Virus record (IMG/VR): IMGVR_UViG_3300032282_004457
Coordinates: 1 to 29,832 of that record
Length of the DNA stretch: 29,832 bases
Strand: one strand, 5' to 3'
Source of the DNA: a virus
Part shown: positions 15,105 to 22,743 of the stretch, piece after piece
How the letters are laid out: each line of letters starts with the position of its first letter
Numbering within the stretch: position 1 is the stretch's first letter
The notes under the pieces: model-generated
The model's input: the letters and a program-made list of their open reading frames with translations, nothing else
Told to the model about the DNA's origin: nothing
The model's database searches: none
Made by a program: the position numbers and the translations under genes

Positions 15105-15737
15105 ATGAGTGACTATGATTATGGTTTGGGGTTCGATTCTGTTCTTAGACTGGACAATATCATCATGGATAAAGATGAGCTGGCTGCATATTATGAGACC
15201 TTAAAAAGGGATCATATAGATTTGGCACACCGTGTGCCCAGATCCGATATCAAACCACTCAGAGATACGACTGATGTTTCACATCCTATGTTGATGGAAA
15301 ATCAACAGCAATTTAGATGTGATGATTCGGATAGTGAATGGCTTGTCTTCTCCGTATTGGGCGGAGAAGTCAAAGATATCGCAATACCTATCAATGAAAA
15401 ATTAATGTTTGGGGTGATGGACAGATTCTGTAGCAATATTCCTTGGATAGATACTCTAGCGATAAATGATATGCCACCAAACTCGCATATGGATTCTGCG
15501 TTTGATCAAGAATTTCATTCAGTGACTTTTCATGTACCTCTCATATGTTCACCGGAAAGTTACCTAGAAACAGAGAGCGGTACTATTACATTAGAAGCAG
15601 GAAAACTATATCTCATAAATTCTTTTAAAGGATATGGATATAAAAATGATAGTTCGTCAGAACGATTGACACAGCTGGTTGGTAGGATTTATCTAGATAA
15701 GATAGAGCATCTAAAAACTGCCTCTATCACTATATAA
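15105..15737 (+). CDS. Degenerate 2OG oxygenase-like protein
   Basis: A 210-residue protein with the shape of a 2OG oxygenase of the Asp/Asn hydroxylase type. H128-M-D130 (NSHMDSAFDQEFHSVTFHV) matches the first part of the iron site, and GTITLEAGKLYLINSF matches the strand before the distal histidine. At that place the sequence is KGYGYKNDSSSERLTQLVG: no histidine, though R187 is kept. With two of three ligands it may bind iron weakly, use another residue (as 2-ligand halogenases lose the Asp, not the His), or be non-catalytic. The strong RBS suggests high expression. The stop abuts the converging gene with no gap. Confidence 0.6.
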   Translation: MSDYDYGLGFDSVLRLDNIIMDKDELAAYYETLKRDHIDLAHRVPRSDIKPLRDTTDVSHPMLMENQQQFRCDDSDSEWLVFSVLGGEVKDIAIPINEKLMFGVMDRFCSNIPWIDTLAINDMPPNSHMDSAFDQEFHSVTFHVPLICSPESYLETESGTITLEAGKLYLINSFKGYGYKNDSSSERLTQLVGRIYLDKIEHLKTASITI

Positions 15738-16256
15738 TCAACAGTCTACTTTAGCGACTGTGATGTGCGGGATGTGATACTCGCACTCTAAAATATATTT
15801 GATAGTCGATGCTATGTGGATTGGATCTAATCTTTCAGGATCGGGATCGCTCTGATCCTGAAATCCACCTAGGGTGAGGTGAGTAGTTTTTAAAGTGTTT
15901 GTGCAATAATCTAGGCTTTTTTCTCGTAGGCTTCTTTTTTCTTTAGCACACTCTAGATCGAGATGCTCCCATTTAGCTAGTTCTAAGACACTACCTACGT
16001 TGAAGATGCTACCTGAAGTCCAACTTTCTTTAGCTATATCCAACAATTTTTCTTGGATACCTAACCCTATCTGAGAACAATTGATAAACACGTTGCACAT
16101 AGATAGTGCATTTTTGAATTGATCGATTCCAGCACCAGTGAGTAGATCACATCCCATTTTTTTGTGTAGGAACAAGGATCCCGGAAAGACTCTATTGATT
16201 GCGTTGGGTATACCTATGATGTTTGGATTACCGGTGCATAGAATTCTATATTGCAT
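15738..16256 (-). CDS. SDR-like Rossmann protein without catalytic Tyr
   Basis: A 172-residue short-chain dehydrogenase/reductase-like protein. LCTGNPNIIGIPNAI (about 6-20) stands for the TGxxxGIG dinucleotide loop, CNVFINCSQ (about 54-62) for the NNAG strand, and GSIFNVGSVLEL (about 82-93) contains the catalytic-Ser position. The YxxxK pair reads LECAK: Lys is kept and Tyr is replaced by Leu. Both this and its short length (SDRs are about 250) suggest a non-reductase role or a cofactor-binding relic. It has its own TAAATA element 8 bases before the ATG. Confidence 0.55.
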   Translation of the reverse strand: MQYRILCTGNPNIIGIPNAINRVFPGSLFLHKKMGCDLLTGAGIDQFKNALSMCNVFINCSQIGLGIQEKLLDIAKESWTSGSIFNVGSVLELAKWEHLDLECAKEKRSLREKSLDYCTNTLKTTHLTLGGFQDQSDPDPERLDPIHIASTIKYILECEYHIPHITVAKVDC

Positions 16257-16264
16257 GATGCAAA

Positions 16265-16272
16265 TATTTAGT
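16265..16272 (-). promoter_or_regulatory. Late-promoter-like ACTAAATA
   Basis: ACTAAATA on the minus strand, 8 bases before the ATG at 16256 and overlapping the stop of the preceding gene. It could drive the SDR-like gene separately inside the operon. Confidence 0.5.
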
Positions 16273-16606
16273 GCTGATATATGTTATAGATATTTTTAGT
16301 CAAGGGTATTTCATTAAAGTTGACAGAGACCGCGATACGGAACCACATGTTGAATCTGCGCTTTATTTTTTCTTGGTATGCAATTATCTCATCTTGGATG
16401 AATGCGTGATAATCTTCTGCTCTATTGAACATCATCACGCATCTTTCTTCGAGACCATCCACCGACAGAGAAATATTTCTAGAAATCATCTTATTCTTGT
16501 CTAGAAACTCGCTCCTAATATAATCTTCTATATCTTCGTCGTACTTAAAAAAATCGACCTTTAAATTTGGTCTGACAGAAGTAATAGATACGTTAAACGG
16601 CTTCAA
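16268..16606 (-). CDS. Unknown protein (112 aa)
   Basis: A small charged soluble protein that I do not recognise. It ends in aromatic and basic residues (KRRFNMWFRIAVSV, then NIYNIYQH) and has no metal motif or signal sequence. It starts 14 bases inside the end of the nitroreductase-like gene, which supports coupled expression and coding status. Confidence 0.55.
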   Translation of the reverse strand: MKPFNVSITSVRPNLKVDFFKYDEDIEDYIRSEFLDKNKMISRNISLSVDGLEERCVMMFNRAEDYHAFIQDEIIAYQEKIKRRFNMWFRIAVSVNFNEIPLTKNIYNIYQH

Positions 16607-17525
16607 CTTCCTTCTCCGATTGAGTTACAGTATTCATAGTCAAGAAACTCTTTGAAGTCAGAATACAAGAAGGAAATATATTATCTTCACCGATCCAATT
16701 ATATGGCTTAGAAGGATCTAACGGTTTACCTATACATATAAAGCTACGTGGCACTACTGTTTTGATATCGATGTTGTCATAATCTAAGTGTAAGATATCT
16801 TGTATCTGACGAACTCTGGGATCTAGATAATTGAAGGAATTGCAATAGGCTAATGCATAACCTCTTTTTATCGCAGTGAGTCCGATCGATGCATACAATC
16901 TACCCATGTTAAAGTAGTAAACCTTGTCGAAATTTTTAGGTGGAACAGTGATGATCAACGGAGCGTTCATTTGCCAAGAATGCAAGTATTCACCGTTAGT
17001 CTCCCAGTACTGGGCTAGTCCATACAACTTCTTTCTTACGGATAGATCAGTTATCATCACGTTATATCCGTCATTTTTATCTAAGAAATCTGTGATCATG
17101 CTAGATAAAATCTCTGTAGTTTCCTGATCTACAGTAGAATGAATATCATACATTCTGTGCGAATGTTTCATCTGCTGATGTTTGGATAGATCATACTCGA
17201 TCTCATCCTTGATATTATCTATGGTCATTGAGAAATATTCATCTGTAGAAGAATCTACGTTGTAGCTAATGTTAGCTTCTTGTAAAAAGTATTCTAGCGA
17301 ACCGAAAGAGATACCAGCATGTTCCCATTTCTCAAATATTTGAAAATTTTCTGGGAACGAAGCCTCGTCCTCTCGTCTTGGATCGAGAAGAAGGAATTCG
17401 TCAGTAGGGGTGACTTTCACAGTGATCGTAGTATCTTGCTCAGTAACGTCAGCCCTGTAGAAGGTTCTACCGCATCTAGAAGGGGCTAGATATACGATTT
17501 TTTCGATGATTTTTAACAATTTCAT
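16593..17525 (-). CDS. Nitroreductase-fold flavoprotein-like, N-extended
   Basis: A 310-residue protein. The last two thirds follow the FMN nitroreductase layout: HSHRMYDIHSTVDQETTEIL resembles the RRSxRxF..xV..e.l..il entry, NAPLIITVPP the central strand, and GRLYASIGLTAIKRGYALAY the long helix that in this fold packs on FMN with a small-residue/aromatic edge. VVPRSFICIGKPLDP matches the closing strand of the family. About 115 residues of unknown type precede it. Nitroreductase-fold enzymes also include SagB-type azoline dehydrogenases and BluB, so a redox step on a product is possible. The promoter-like element and GGAG lie before the ATG. Confidence 0.55.
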   Translation of the reverse strand: MKLLKIIEKIVYLAPSRCGRTFYRADVTEQDTTITVKVTPTDEFLLLDPRREDEASFPENFQIFEKWEHAGISFGSLEYFLQEANISYNVDSSTDEYFSMTIDNIKDEIEYDLSKHQQMKHSHRMYDIHSTVDQETTEILSSMITDFLDKNDGYNVMITDLSVRKKLYGLAQYWETNGEYLHSWQMNAPLIITVPPKNFDKVYYFNMGRLYASIGLTAIKRGYALAYCNSFNYLDPRVRQIQDILHLDYDNIDIKTVVPRSFICIGKPLDPSKPYNWIGEDNIFPSCILTSKSFLTMNTVTQSEKEVEAV

Positions 17526-17551
17526 AACGGTTCTCCATTAACTTTATACTG

Positions 17552-17559
17552 TATTTATC
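17552..17559 (-). promoter_or_regulatory. Late-promoter-like GATAAATA with RBS
   Basis: GATAAATA on the minus strand, 26 bases before the ATG at 17525, with GGAGAA about 6 bases before that ATG. The element overlaps the end of the oxygenase gene at 17555. Confidence 0.6.
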
Positions 17560-18085
17560 TGTCATACGTGGTGATCTGAAGCGTATACCTCGTATCATGT
17601 GCGATGTTCACGACACCATGATATACCATAGGATCATCCCATAGATACATATCCCCGGACTTATAGTTAGATATGATCTTATCTTCATAGTTAAAGATAT
17701 GTCCCGGCTTGTAATCCTGAAAAAATAGGGTGTATCTTTTTGGATTCTTGATACCTGAATCTAATAGATGTGGATCGAAGTGCATAGGTTGCATCTGCCC
17801 GGGTAGTAATTTAATCACCCACCACAAAGCATGTCTGTCATCATCGGGTAATCTAGGAAGTTCCATATCAAAACCCTGCATGTCAGGAGTGCGTGTGTTA
17901 AACTGTTGGAAAAAGTGCTTGTTGTCAGAATATCCAGCTCTGACAGATTCTAGTCCGGCTTCTAACAAGGGATGACCTTTCCATCTTTCTGGTTGCCAGA
18001 CAGGCACTATATCGCCCATGTGTGTAGAGAAGTGATTCACTATTCTCTCTGTCAGCCAATCTTTATAATTTCCTATCAATCTCAT
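17555..18085 (-). CDS. Fe(II)/2OG oxygenase, array member 5
   Basis: A 176-residue single-domain oxygenase. H102-F-D104 (MHFDPHLL) and H156 (MVYHGVVN) are the iron ligands and R166 (DTRYTL) the likely 2-oxoglutarate anchor. It shares with the four genes at 18840, 19324, 19843 and 20328 the start pattern M.xIGNYxxW, PGQMQPMHFD, RYTLFFQDYKPGHIF and YKSGDMYLWDD. It has a longer middle insert than they have. An ATGA overlap links it to the SGNH-like gene upstream. Most similar phage genes are thought to hydroxylate proteins or glycans; the substrate is unknown. Confidence 0.85.
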   Translation of the reverse strand: MRLIGNYKDWLTERIVNHFSTHMGDIVPVWQPERWKGHPLLEAGLESVRAGYSDNKHFFQQFNTRTPDMQGFDMELPRLPDDDRHALWWVIKLLPGQMQPMHFDPHLLDSGIKNPKRYTLFFQDYKPGHIFNYEDKIISNYKSGDMYLWDDPMVYHGVVNIAHDTRYTLQITTYDR

Positions 18086-18843
18086 TTCATCTTCTCTATA
18101 AGTTTTTTATGTATATGCTCTGCGAATATCTCATGGAATTCGATTTTGGGATGCTGAAATACATGTATGTGTTCTTTGTTAGACCAATCAACTATGTTAC
18201 TGAAACTATAATCATGGTCTATGATACTGTCAAAAGTTCTCAACTTATCTGTCAAAGTATACACAGGGTCTAGGCAGAATTGCTGAAATATCCTGTTGTC
18301 TAATCTCGTAGATAACATATCCAGATATTTTATACCATTGAACCAATGATATGATAGATGATGTTCATTACCTACATACGCAACGAAATCCTTGTGGAAT
18401 GATGAAGAGGGCCATCTGTCATTAGTTCCACCGATGCAAGGATATCTAGGTTGCCCATTATTATCTATCCAGAACCATCTTGAATGTTCAGTGTGTCCTA
18501 CTATTATCATGTCTGTGTCTCTGATGAACCCAGTAGACAAATCTCTCTCTAAAAAATATACTGATGATTGACAGCAGCCTCCGGGCACTGCTCTGCTCAC
18601 ATAATCGACATTTAATTTCTCTGCAAGAAATCTTATCCAAGAACGGGTCGATTCTAGATGAGATACTTGTATCGGAGGAATGATTTTTTCTATCTCTTTT
18701 ATGTAACCTTCTATGCCCAACTTAATTTTCAATCTATCTATCTCTTGTTGGGACTTATCTGCGAATATCAGTGTATCAGCTAACTCAAAGCCAGAGGTCA
18801 CGCTACAACCATATGACACGATCCTGTCAAACTCTATCTTCAT
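18082..18843 (-). CDS. SGNH-hydrolase-like protein
   Basis: A 253-residue protein. YGCSVTSG (S14) fits the block I nucleophile, PGGCCQSS (about 86-93) the Gly-containing block, MIIVGHTEHSRWFW a central block, and HPKIEFHEIFAEH (H231, H237) the C-terminal histidine block. Catalytic Asp before the His is not evident. The GCS-T-G start and HP.x.H end are shared with the protein at 23981, and similar proteins are common in marine phages. It is the only non-oxygenase gene inside the oxygenase array, linked by 4-base overlaps on both sides. Possible esterase or acetyl-hydrolase; the substrate is unknown. Confidence 0.6.
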   Translation of the reverse strand: MKIEFDRIVSYGCSVTSGFELADTLIFADKSQQEIDRLKIKLGIEGYIKEIEKIIPPIQVSHLESTRSWIRFLAEKLNVDYVSRAVPGGCCQSSVYFLERDLSTGFIRDTDMIIVGHTEHSRWFWIDNNGQPRYPCIGGTNDRWPSSSFHKDFVAYVGNEHHLSYHWFNGIKYLDMLSTRLDNRIFQQFCLDPVYTLTDKLRTFDSIIDHDYSFSNIVDWSNKEHIHVFQHPKIEFHEIFAEHIHKKLIEKMK

Positions 18844-19337
18844 ACTTTATACTGAGCGCAATTAAAAATTAGTCTAGGAGAGAATCCAATGTTGCTAGAG
18901 CCATGAAATGCGTCTGCATCATCAAACATATATAAATCTCCTTTTTTATAAGGACTCAATAAACTGTCCTTATATATGAACAGGTGCCCTATCTCATAAT
19001 CTTGCAGTGGCATCCAGTAACGATTGATAGTCGCACTTGAATGATCGTCTTGATCTACGTGCATAGGCATGAATTGACCGGGATTCATTTTCACAAACCA
19101 CCATAGACTCACGTTATCTAATGGAGGCACGATATCAAAGGGCAAATCTTTAGGTTCGAATGTATACCAATATGTATCATTCAATTTGTAGCCAACTGAT
19201 CTACCCCTCTCATGTTGCATAGCTTCGTGTTCGTTTTCGGGAACCTTCATGTTTGGTCCAGGCTGACCATCATTTGCTAGCATGAAGTCGATCCATTCTT
19301 GATTGATCCAATCACTACAATTTTTAATGAATCGCAT
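18840..19337 (-). CDS. Fe(II)/2OG oxygenase, array member 4
   Basis: A 165-residue oxygenase with H93-V-D95 (MPMHVDQDD), H145 (DAFHGSSN) and R155 (SPRLIF). The ATG at 19337 (MRFIKNCSDWINQEW) is preferred over 19346 because it matches the start of its four paralogues; it leaves a 14-base overlap with member 3. The central RYWMPLQDYEIGHLFIYKD is nearly the same as in members 1 and 3. Middle variable parts (residues 25-70) differ most and may decide the substrate. Confidence 0.87.
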   Translation of the reverse strand: MRFIKNCSDWINQEWIDFMLANDGQPGPNMKVPENEHEAMQHERGRSVGYKLNDTYWYTFEPKDLPFDIVPPLDNVSLWWFVKMNPGQFMPMHVDQDDHSSATINRYWMPLQDYEIGHLFIYKDSLLSPYKKGDLYMFDDADAFHGSSNIGFSPRLIFNCAQYKV

Positions 19338-19839
19338 CTTCGGCAATCACAAAGGTGTATGTTAGCCTGGGGGTATCACCTATATTAAAAGATCCATGGA
19401 GTGCATCCTCTCTGAATCTAAATAGGTCCCCTGCTTTATAATCATTGACCAATACTCCATCGACTATGAACCCATGTCCCGCAGTATAGTCTTGCAACGG
19501 CATCCAATATCTAGCCAACCTAGTCCCTTTAGGATGGGGAACATCTCGGTGCAATGGTATGACATCTCCGGGCAATAGTTTATTGAATGCCCACGTATAG
19601 TAATCATAGTTATCTATTGTTATAGGTGGGATTATTTCTAGGGGCATATTTTCCTCATAAAATACATGCCAATAAGAGCGAGTTAGATCGTAACCCATGC
19701 TAGCTGAGTTCTTCCATTCTATCTCCTCTTCTTCATTTTCAGGTGTTTTTTCTCCAGGATATCCCATTCCCTTATTAGATAACATAAAATTTATCCAATC
19801 TTGTTTTATCCAGTTTTGGAAATTAGCTACTAGTACCAT
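19324..19839 (-). CDS. Fe(II)/2OG oxygenase, array member 3
   Basis: A 171-residue oxygenase with H97-R-D99 (IPLHRDVPH), H148 (DALHGSFN) and R158 (TPRLTY). The paralogue core RYWMPLQDYTAGHGF and DYKAGDLFRF is intact. Its N-terminal PENEEEEIEW resembles PENEHEAMQH of member 4, so members 3 and 4 are probably the closest pair. Starts 3 bases after the stop of member 2. Confidence 0.87.
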   Translation of the reverse strand: MVLVANFQNWIKQDWINFMLSNKGMGYPGEKTPENEEEEIEWKNSASMGYDLTRSYWHVFYEENMPLEIIPPITIDNYDYYTWAFNKLLPGDVIPLHRDVPHPKGTRLARYWMPLQDYTAGHGFIVDGVLVNDYKAGDLFRFREDALHGSFNIGDTPRLTYTFVIAEDAIH

Positions 19840-19842
19840 TTG

Positions 19843-20331
19843 TTAATCCCACACCGTGATCTGTGCCATGAGCCGTGTAGTATATCCCATGTTGCATGAG
19901 AAATGCCTTTGAGAAATATCTTGTATCTCCCACATATCACCTCTTTTATAATTTGATATGAAATCATCACCCCAGACTAAAACATGCCCTAGTTCATAAT
20001 CTACTAACGATAATGCATATCTTTTAGTCGTGAATGGATTAGGATCCATGTGTGCGGGAATGAAAGACCCCGGCACTTGCTTTATGACTTCTATCTTATA
20101 ATTCTTTTTAAAATCTATCGGTTGATCTGATAGTATATCCTCTTTGGCTATATCCCAAGATTCCCATGTATGCTTAGGATAGAGTTTTATCCATTTTGCT
20201 GCATCGCTGTTCACTTCAGGACTATAGCATTCATTATCAAAGTTAGGTTCTATCGTGCCCTGATTTTCCAACATGAAATCAATTTTATCCTGGATCAACA
20301 TATGTGCAAAATTTCCTATGTATCTCATCAT
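19843..20331 (-). CDS. Fe(II)/2OG oxygenase, array member 2
   Basis: A 162-residue oxygenase with H94-M-D96 (IPAHMDPNP), H143 (SQRHFSCN) and R153 (TTRLMA). Its distal His sits in a QRHFS context, unlike the HG(S/G) of its relatives, and RYALSLVDYELGHVLVWGDD replaces RYWMPLQDY. Together these make it the most divergent of the array. Start: ATGATG, with either ATGA (20331) or TGATG (20328) overlap to the upstream stop. Confidence 0.85.
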   Translation of the reverse strand: MMRYIGNFAHMLIQDKIDFMLENQGTIEPNFDNECYSPEVNSDAAKWIKLYPKHTWESWDIAKEDILSDQPIDFKKNYKIEVIKQVPGSFIPAHMDPNPFTTKRYALSLVDYELGHVLVWGDDFISNYKRGDMWEIQDISQRHFSCNMGYTTRLMAQITVWD

Positions 20332-20840
20332 CTAAACAATGTCATGTTAAAGGTCAATCTCGTACTTTGGCCTAGATTGCCACCTGTGTGCCACATCTTG
20401 ATATCTGTATATCGATATAGATCACCTTTTCTATAATCTGTAAATATCTTATCACTATCATGTATAAACATATGGCCCTTCTCGTATTCTTGCAAGGGCA
20501 TCCAATACCGTATTATCTCTGTATATTCAGGATTGTTATAGTCTTGGTGAAGGGGCTGTCCCATACCAACTGGTATTTTCAAGAACCAATATTCTGTCTT
20601 ATACCCTGTAGTATCTATGGGTAATTCTATATTGAATGGTAAATTATCTTTTTCGAAGGTAATACAACACACACATTTTCTGCTCCATTCTCCGTGCTCG
20701 GGGAATAGGGCTGATAACCCCCCACCAGTATTGAATTCTTCAGGTGGATAATCTCTAGGGAAAAAATGCCCGTCATTATCTAGCATATAATCTAGCCACT
20801 CTTGTTTAATCCAATGATTATAATTTCCTATGAATTCCAT
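20328..20840 (-). CDS. Fe(II)/2OG oxygenase, array member 1
   Basis: A 170-residue oxygenase with H98-Q-D100 (QPLHQDYNN), H151 (KMWHTGGN) and R161 (STRLTF). The insertion between residues 28 and 65 has a CVCC run, which is unusual and may be oxidation-sensitive or metal-binding. Core RYWMPLQEYEKGHMFI is intact. Its ATG overlaps the upstream stop by one base. Confidence 0.87.
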   Translation of the reverse strand: MEFIGNYNHWIKQEWLDYMLDNDGHFFPRDYPPEEFNTGGGLSALFPEHGEWSRKCVCCITFEKDNLPFNIELPIDTTGYKTEYWFLKIPVGMGQPLHQDYNNPEYTEIIRYWMPLQEYEKGHMFIHDSDKIFTDYRKGDLYRYTDIKMWHTGGNLGQSTRLTFNMTLFR

Positions 20841-21643
20841 TAATAATACTCCAAATGATCTATACCTAATTTTTTACGAAAAGATTCGGTAAATTTTCCA
20901 TCTACTCTCAAAGCATAGCTTTGCTCCATGATCTTTTCTCCACCGTGCCAATCTACATCATTCCACCATGCAGCCCTAGTATTTATGTAGGTCTTGTCTT
21001 TAGTCTCAGGGTCCCATATATAGAAAGCCTTTTTAGTATTAGGTCTTATATGTATAAATTCATTGCGATGCGGCTTTACAACATCGATGCCATTCGTAGC
21101 ATCTAAGTCTCTATGTTCGAAGGGTATGCCATCTGCTTCGCAATGAAAAAAGATGACGCGACCTATATCTTCAAAAATAGTATCTACCATGCTTTCTACC
21201 CATTTTACAGTGTTTGGAAAATACTCAGCTTCGGGTGTCAATTTGCGCGGGGCTGTCCTATCATCCCAGCTACCTTGTTCCCATAAGAAATAATAGAGGT
21301 AGGGATCGTATGCACCCATAGCCATTTTAAGATAACGTGTGAATCGATTTCTGATCTGGAAATTATCAAAATCTCTATACAAGTCTATTCCACCCATCTT
21401 GATAGGATCATCATCAGGCAATGATAAGAATTCTTTTATCGCGGTTGGTATAGGTTTCCAATGTGGTTTATAACTAGCGTTATCCCACGTGAATCCGGGA
21501 TTCATCCACGTGCCTTCTTTAGCGAATTCTCTAGCATCTGCGAATCCCCTGATTATCTCTGGTTGTAACTTATCGAATGTCGCCATATCTAGATAAGGAG
21601 ACATATCTATATAAGGTTTATTGTTGATTCCGTATAGTGCCAT
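20840..21643 (-). CDS. Larger Fe(II)/2OG oxygenase-like protein
   Basis: A 267-residue protein not close to the short array. H177-R-D179 (IPFEHRDLD), H233 (NDVDWHGGE) and R246 (SYALRVDGK) form a plausible iron and 2-oxoglutarate site, spaced by about 55 residues as in a double-stranded beta-helix. FIHIRPNTKKAFYIWDPET lies between the ligands. The first 160 residues are of unknown fold. It follows the tetraether-synthase-like radical SAM gene, overlapping it by 26 bases, so the two may act on one substrate. Confidence 0.75.
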   Translation of the reverse strand: MALYGINNKPYIDMSPYLDMATFDKLQPEIIRGFADAREFAKEGTWMNPGFTWDNASYKPHWKPIPTAIKEFLSLPDDDPIKMGGIDLYRDFDNFQIRNRFTRYLKMAMGAYDPYLYYFLWEQGSWDDRTAPRKLTPEAEYFPNTVKWVESMVDTIFEDIGRVIFFHCEADGIPFEHRDLDATNGIDVVKPHRNEFIHIRPNTKKAFYIWDPETKDKTYINTRAAWWNDVDWHGGEKIMEQSYALRVDGKFTESFRKKLGIDHLEYY

Positions 21644-22703
21644 AGTTGTCTATATACTCCTGTGGGATAGTATCATATAACATCAATCCTTGATTCACTA
21701 GAGCATCTCGTAATATTTCTTGGTGTATCAATGGACTAGGTGGTTTATTAGGTAATACATCAGCTAATGCTTCTGTTTGGATTTCTCCTAGATCCAATGT
21801 AGTAGCATCTGGCCATTGAATGAGTTTCACAAACACACCATTGACATACATAGGATAATGTGCTCTGATACCGTGATTAGGTATATATTCTGTATTCCAT
21901 CCTCTGATCGCAGCTATGCGCTTTGTTTCCCTTATTAAATCACTCATGTATAATTTAGGAGATACCGGATATTTTCCTATCTCTACACCGCAACGTATCC
22001 TATATTGAGGGCATAAGTCGCGTTTAGAGAAATCTTGTATCTCATCTAAACAATATTCCATCTGTTCTAGATTTTCTAGAGTATAGCTGATATTCTTTAT
22101 GTTGAAGCCTGCTGCTTTAGCATTCTCTATACCTCTCATCTGTTTGGAGCGAACGACTGGACCTTGATAGTCTGGATGATTCAACCCTATAGTCCAATGT
22201 AGATCAGGTATTCCAACAAATTGTCTGACATAATCATTCCTGGCTAGATTCACCCCATTAGTGAGTATGATGATCGATCTATGTTTTCCAGGAAGTGATC
22301 GTATCGCACGTATCAATTCTGGTAAATCTTTCCTCACAGTAGGCTCTGCTCCACAGAGACAAATATTTTTGCCATTGTCTGGCCAGGCTTTTATCAATGA
22401 TAACAGATAGTCGATACTGGGATCTATGCTATTACTATCTGGCATCTGATAGCAGTGCGGGCAGTCAAGATTGCAGCGATTAGTCACTTCTAATAAGTAA
22501 GTGAATAACTCTCGCTTAGGATAGTTATAGTTGAGATAGAACTCCCCATCCGGTTCTACTAGATGTTCGCTATATCCGTGTATCTTACAAGTTTTACCCA
22601 AATAGATGCTACCTTCTCTCTCAAATCTGATTGCAGGTATGTGTCTGTAACACGTGTGGCAGACAGATAGGGTATCATCTAGCTTATTTAAGGGCATATT
22701 CAT
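21618..22703 (-). CDS. Radical SAM protein, tetraether-synthase-like subgroup
   Basis: A 361-residue protein. The N-terminal module C15-x2-C18 (SVCHTCYRHIPAIRFEREG) plus C39-x2-H42 (YLGKTCKIHG) resembles the Cys-rich start of the COG1964 radical SAM group that includes the archaeal tetraether lipid synthase Tes. The radical SAM core has C77-x3-C81-x2-C84 (CNLDCPHC), with LCGAEPTVRKDLPELI as the GGEP-like motif (Ala for the second Gly). Start: the ATG at 22703 follows a TAAATA element by 4 bases; an in-frame ATG at 22745 would overlap the divergent gene's start. Tes is about 500 residues, so this protein is shorter and probably has another substrate. First gene of the long minus operon. Confidence 0.8.
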   Translation of the reverse strand: MNMPLNKLDDTLSVCHTCYRHIPAIRFEREGSIYLGKTCKIHGYSEHLVEPDGEFYLNYNYPKRELFTYLLEVTNRCNLDCPHCYQMPDSNSIDPSIDYLLSLIKAWPDNGKNICLCGAEPTVRKDLPELIRAIRSLPGKHRSIIILTNGVNLARNDYVRQFVGIPDLHWTIGLNHPDYQGPVVRSKQMRGIENAKAAGFNIKNISYTLENLEQMEYCLDEIQDFSKRDLCPQYRIRCGVEIGKYPVSPKLYMSDLIRETKRIAAIRGWNTEYIPNHGIRAHYPMYVNGVFVKLIQWPDATTLDLGEIQTEALADVLPNKPPSPLIHQEILRDALVNQGLMLYDTIPQEYIDNYGTIRNQQ

Positions 22704-22707
22704 TGAA

Positions 22708-22715
22708 TATTTATC
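22708..22715 (-). promoter_or_regulatory. Late-promoter-like GATAAATA (minus)
   Basis: GATAAATA on the minus strand ends 4 bases before the ATG at 22703 and heads the operon down to 15738. It decides the start of the radical SAM gene. Confidence 0.6.
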
Positions 22716-22730
22716 GCCCCCGTATCCTAG

Positions 22731-22738
22731 ATTAAATA
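22731..22738 (+). promoter_or_regulatory. Late-promoter-like ATTAAATA (plus)
   Basis: ATTAAATA ends 5 bases before the ATG at 22744. Back to back with the minus-strand element, 15 bases apart, so unlike the other two divergent pairs these do not overlap. Confidence 0.6.
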
Positions 22739-22743
22739 TTTGC

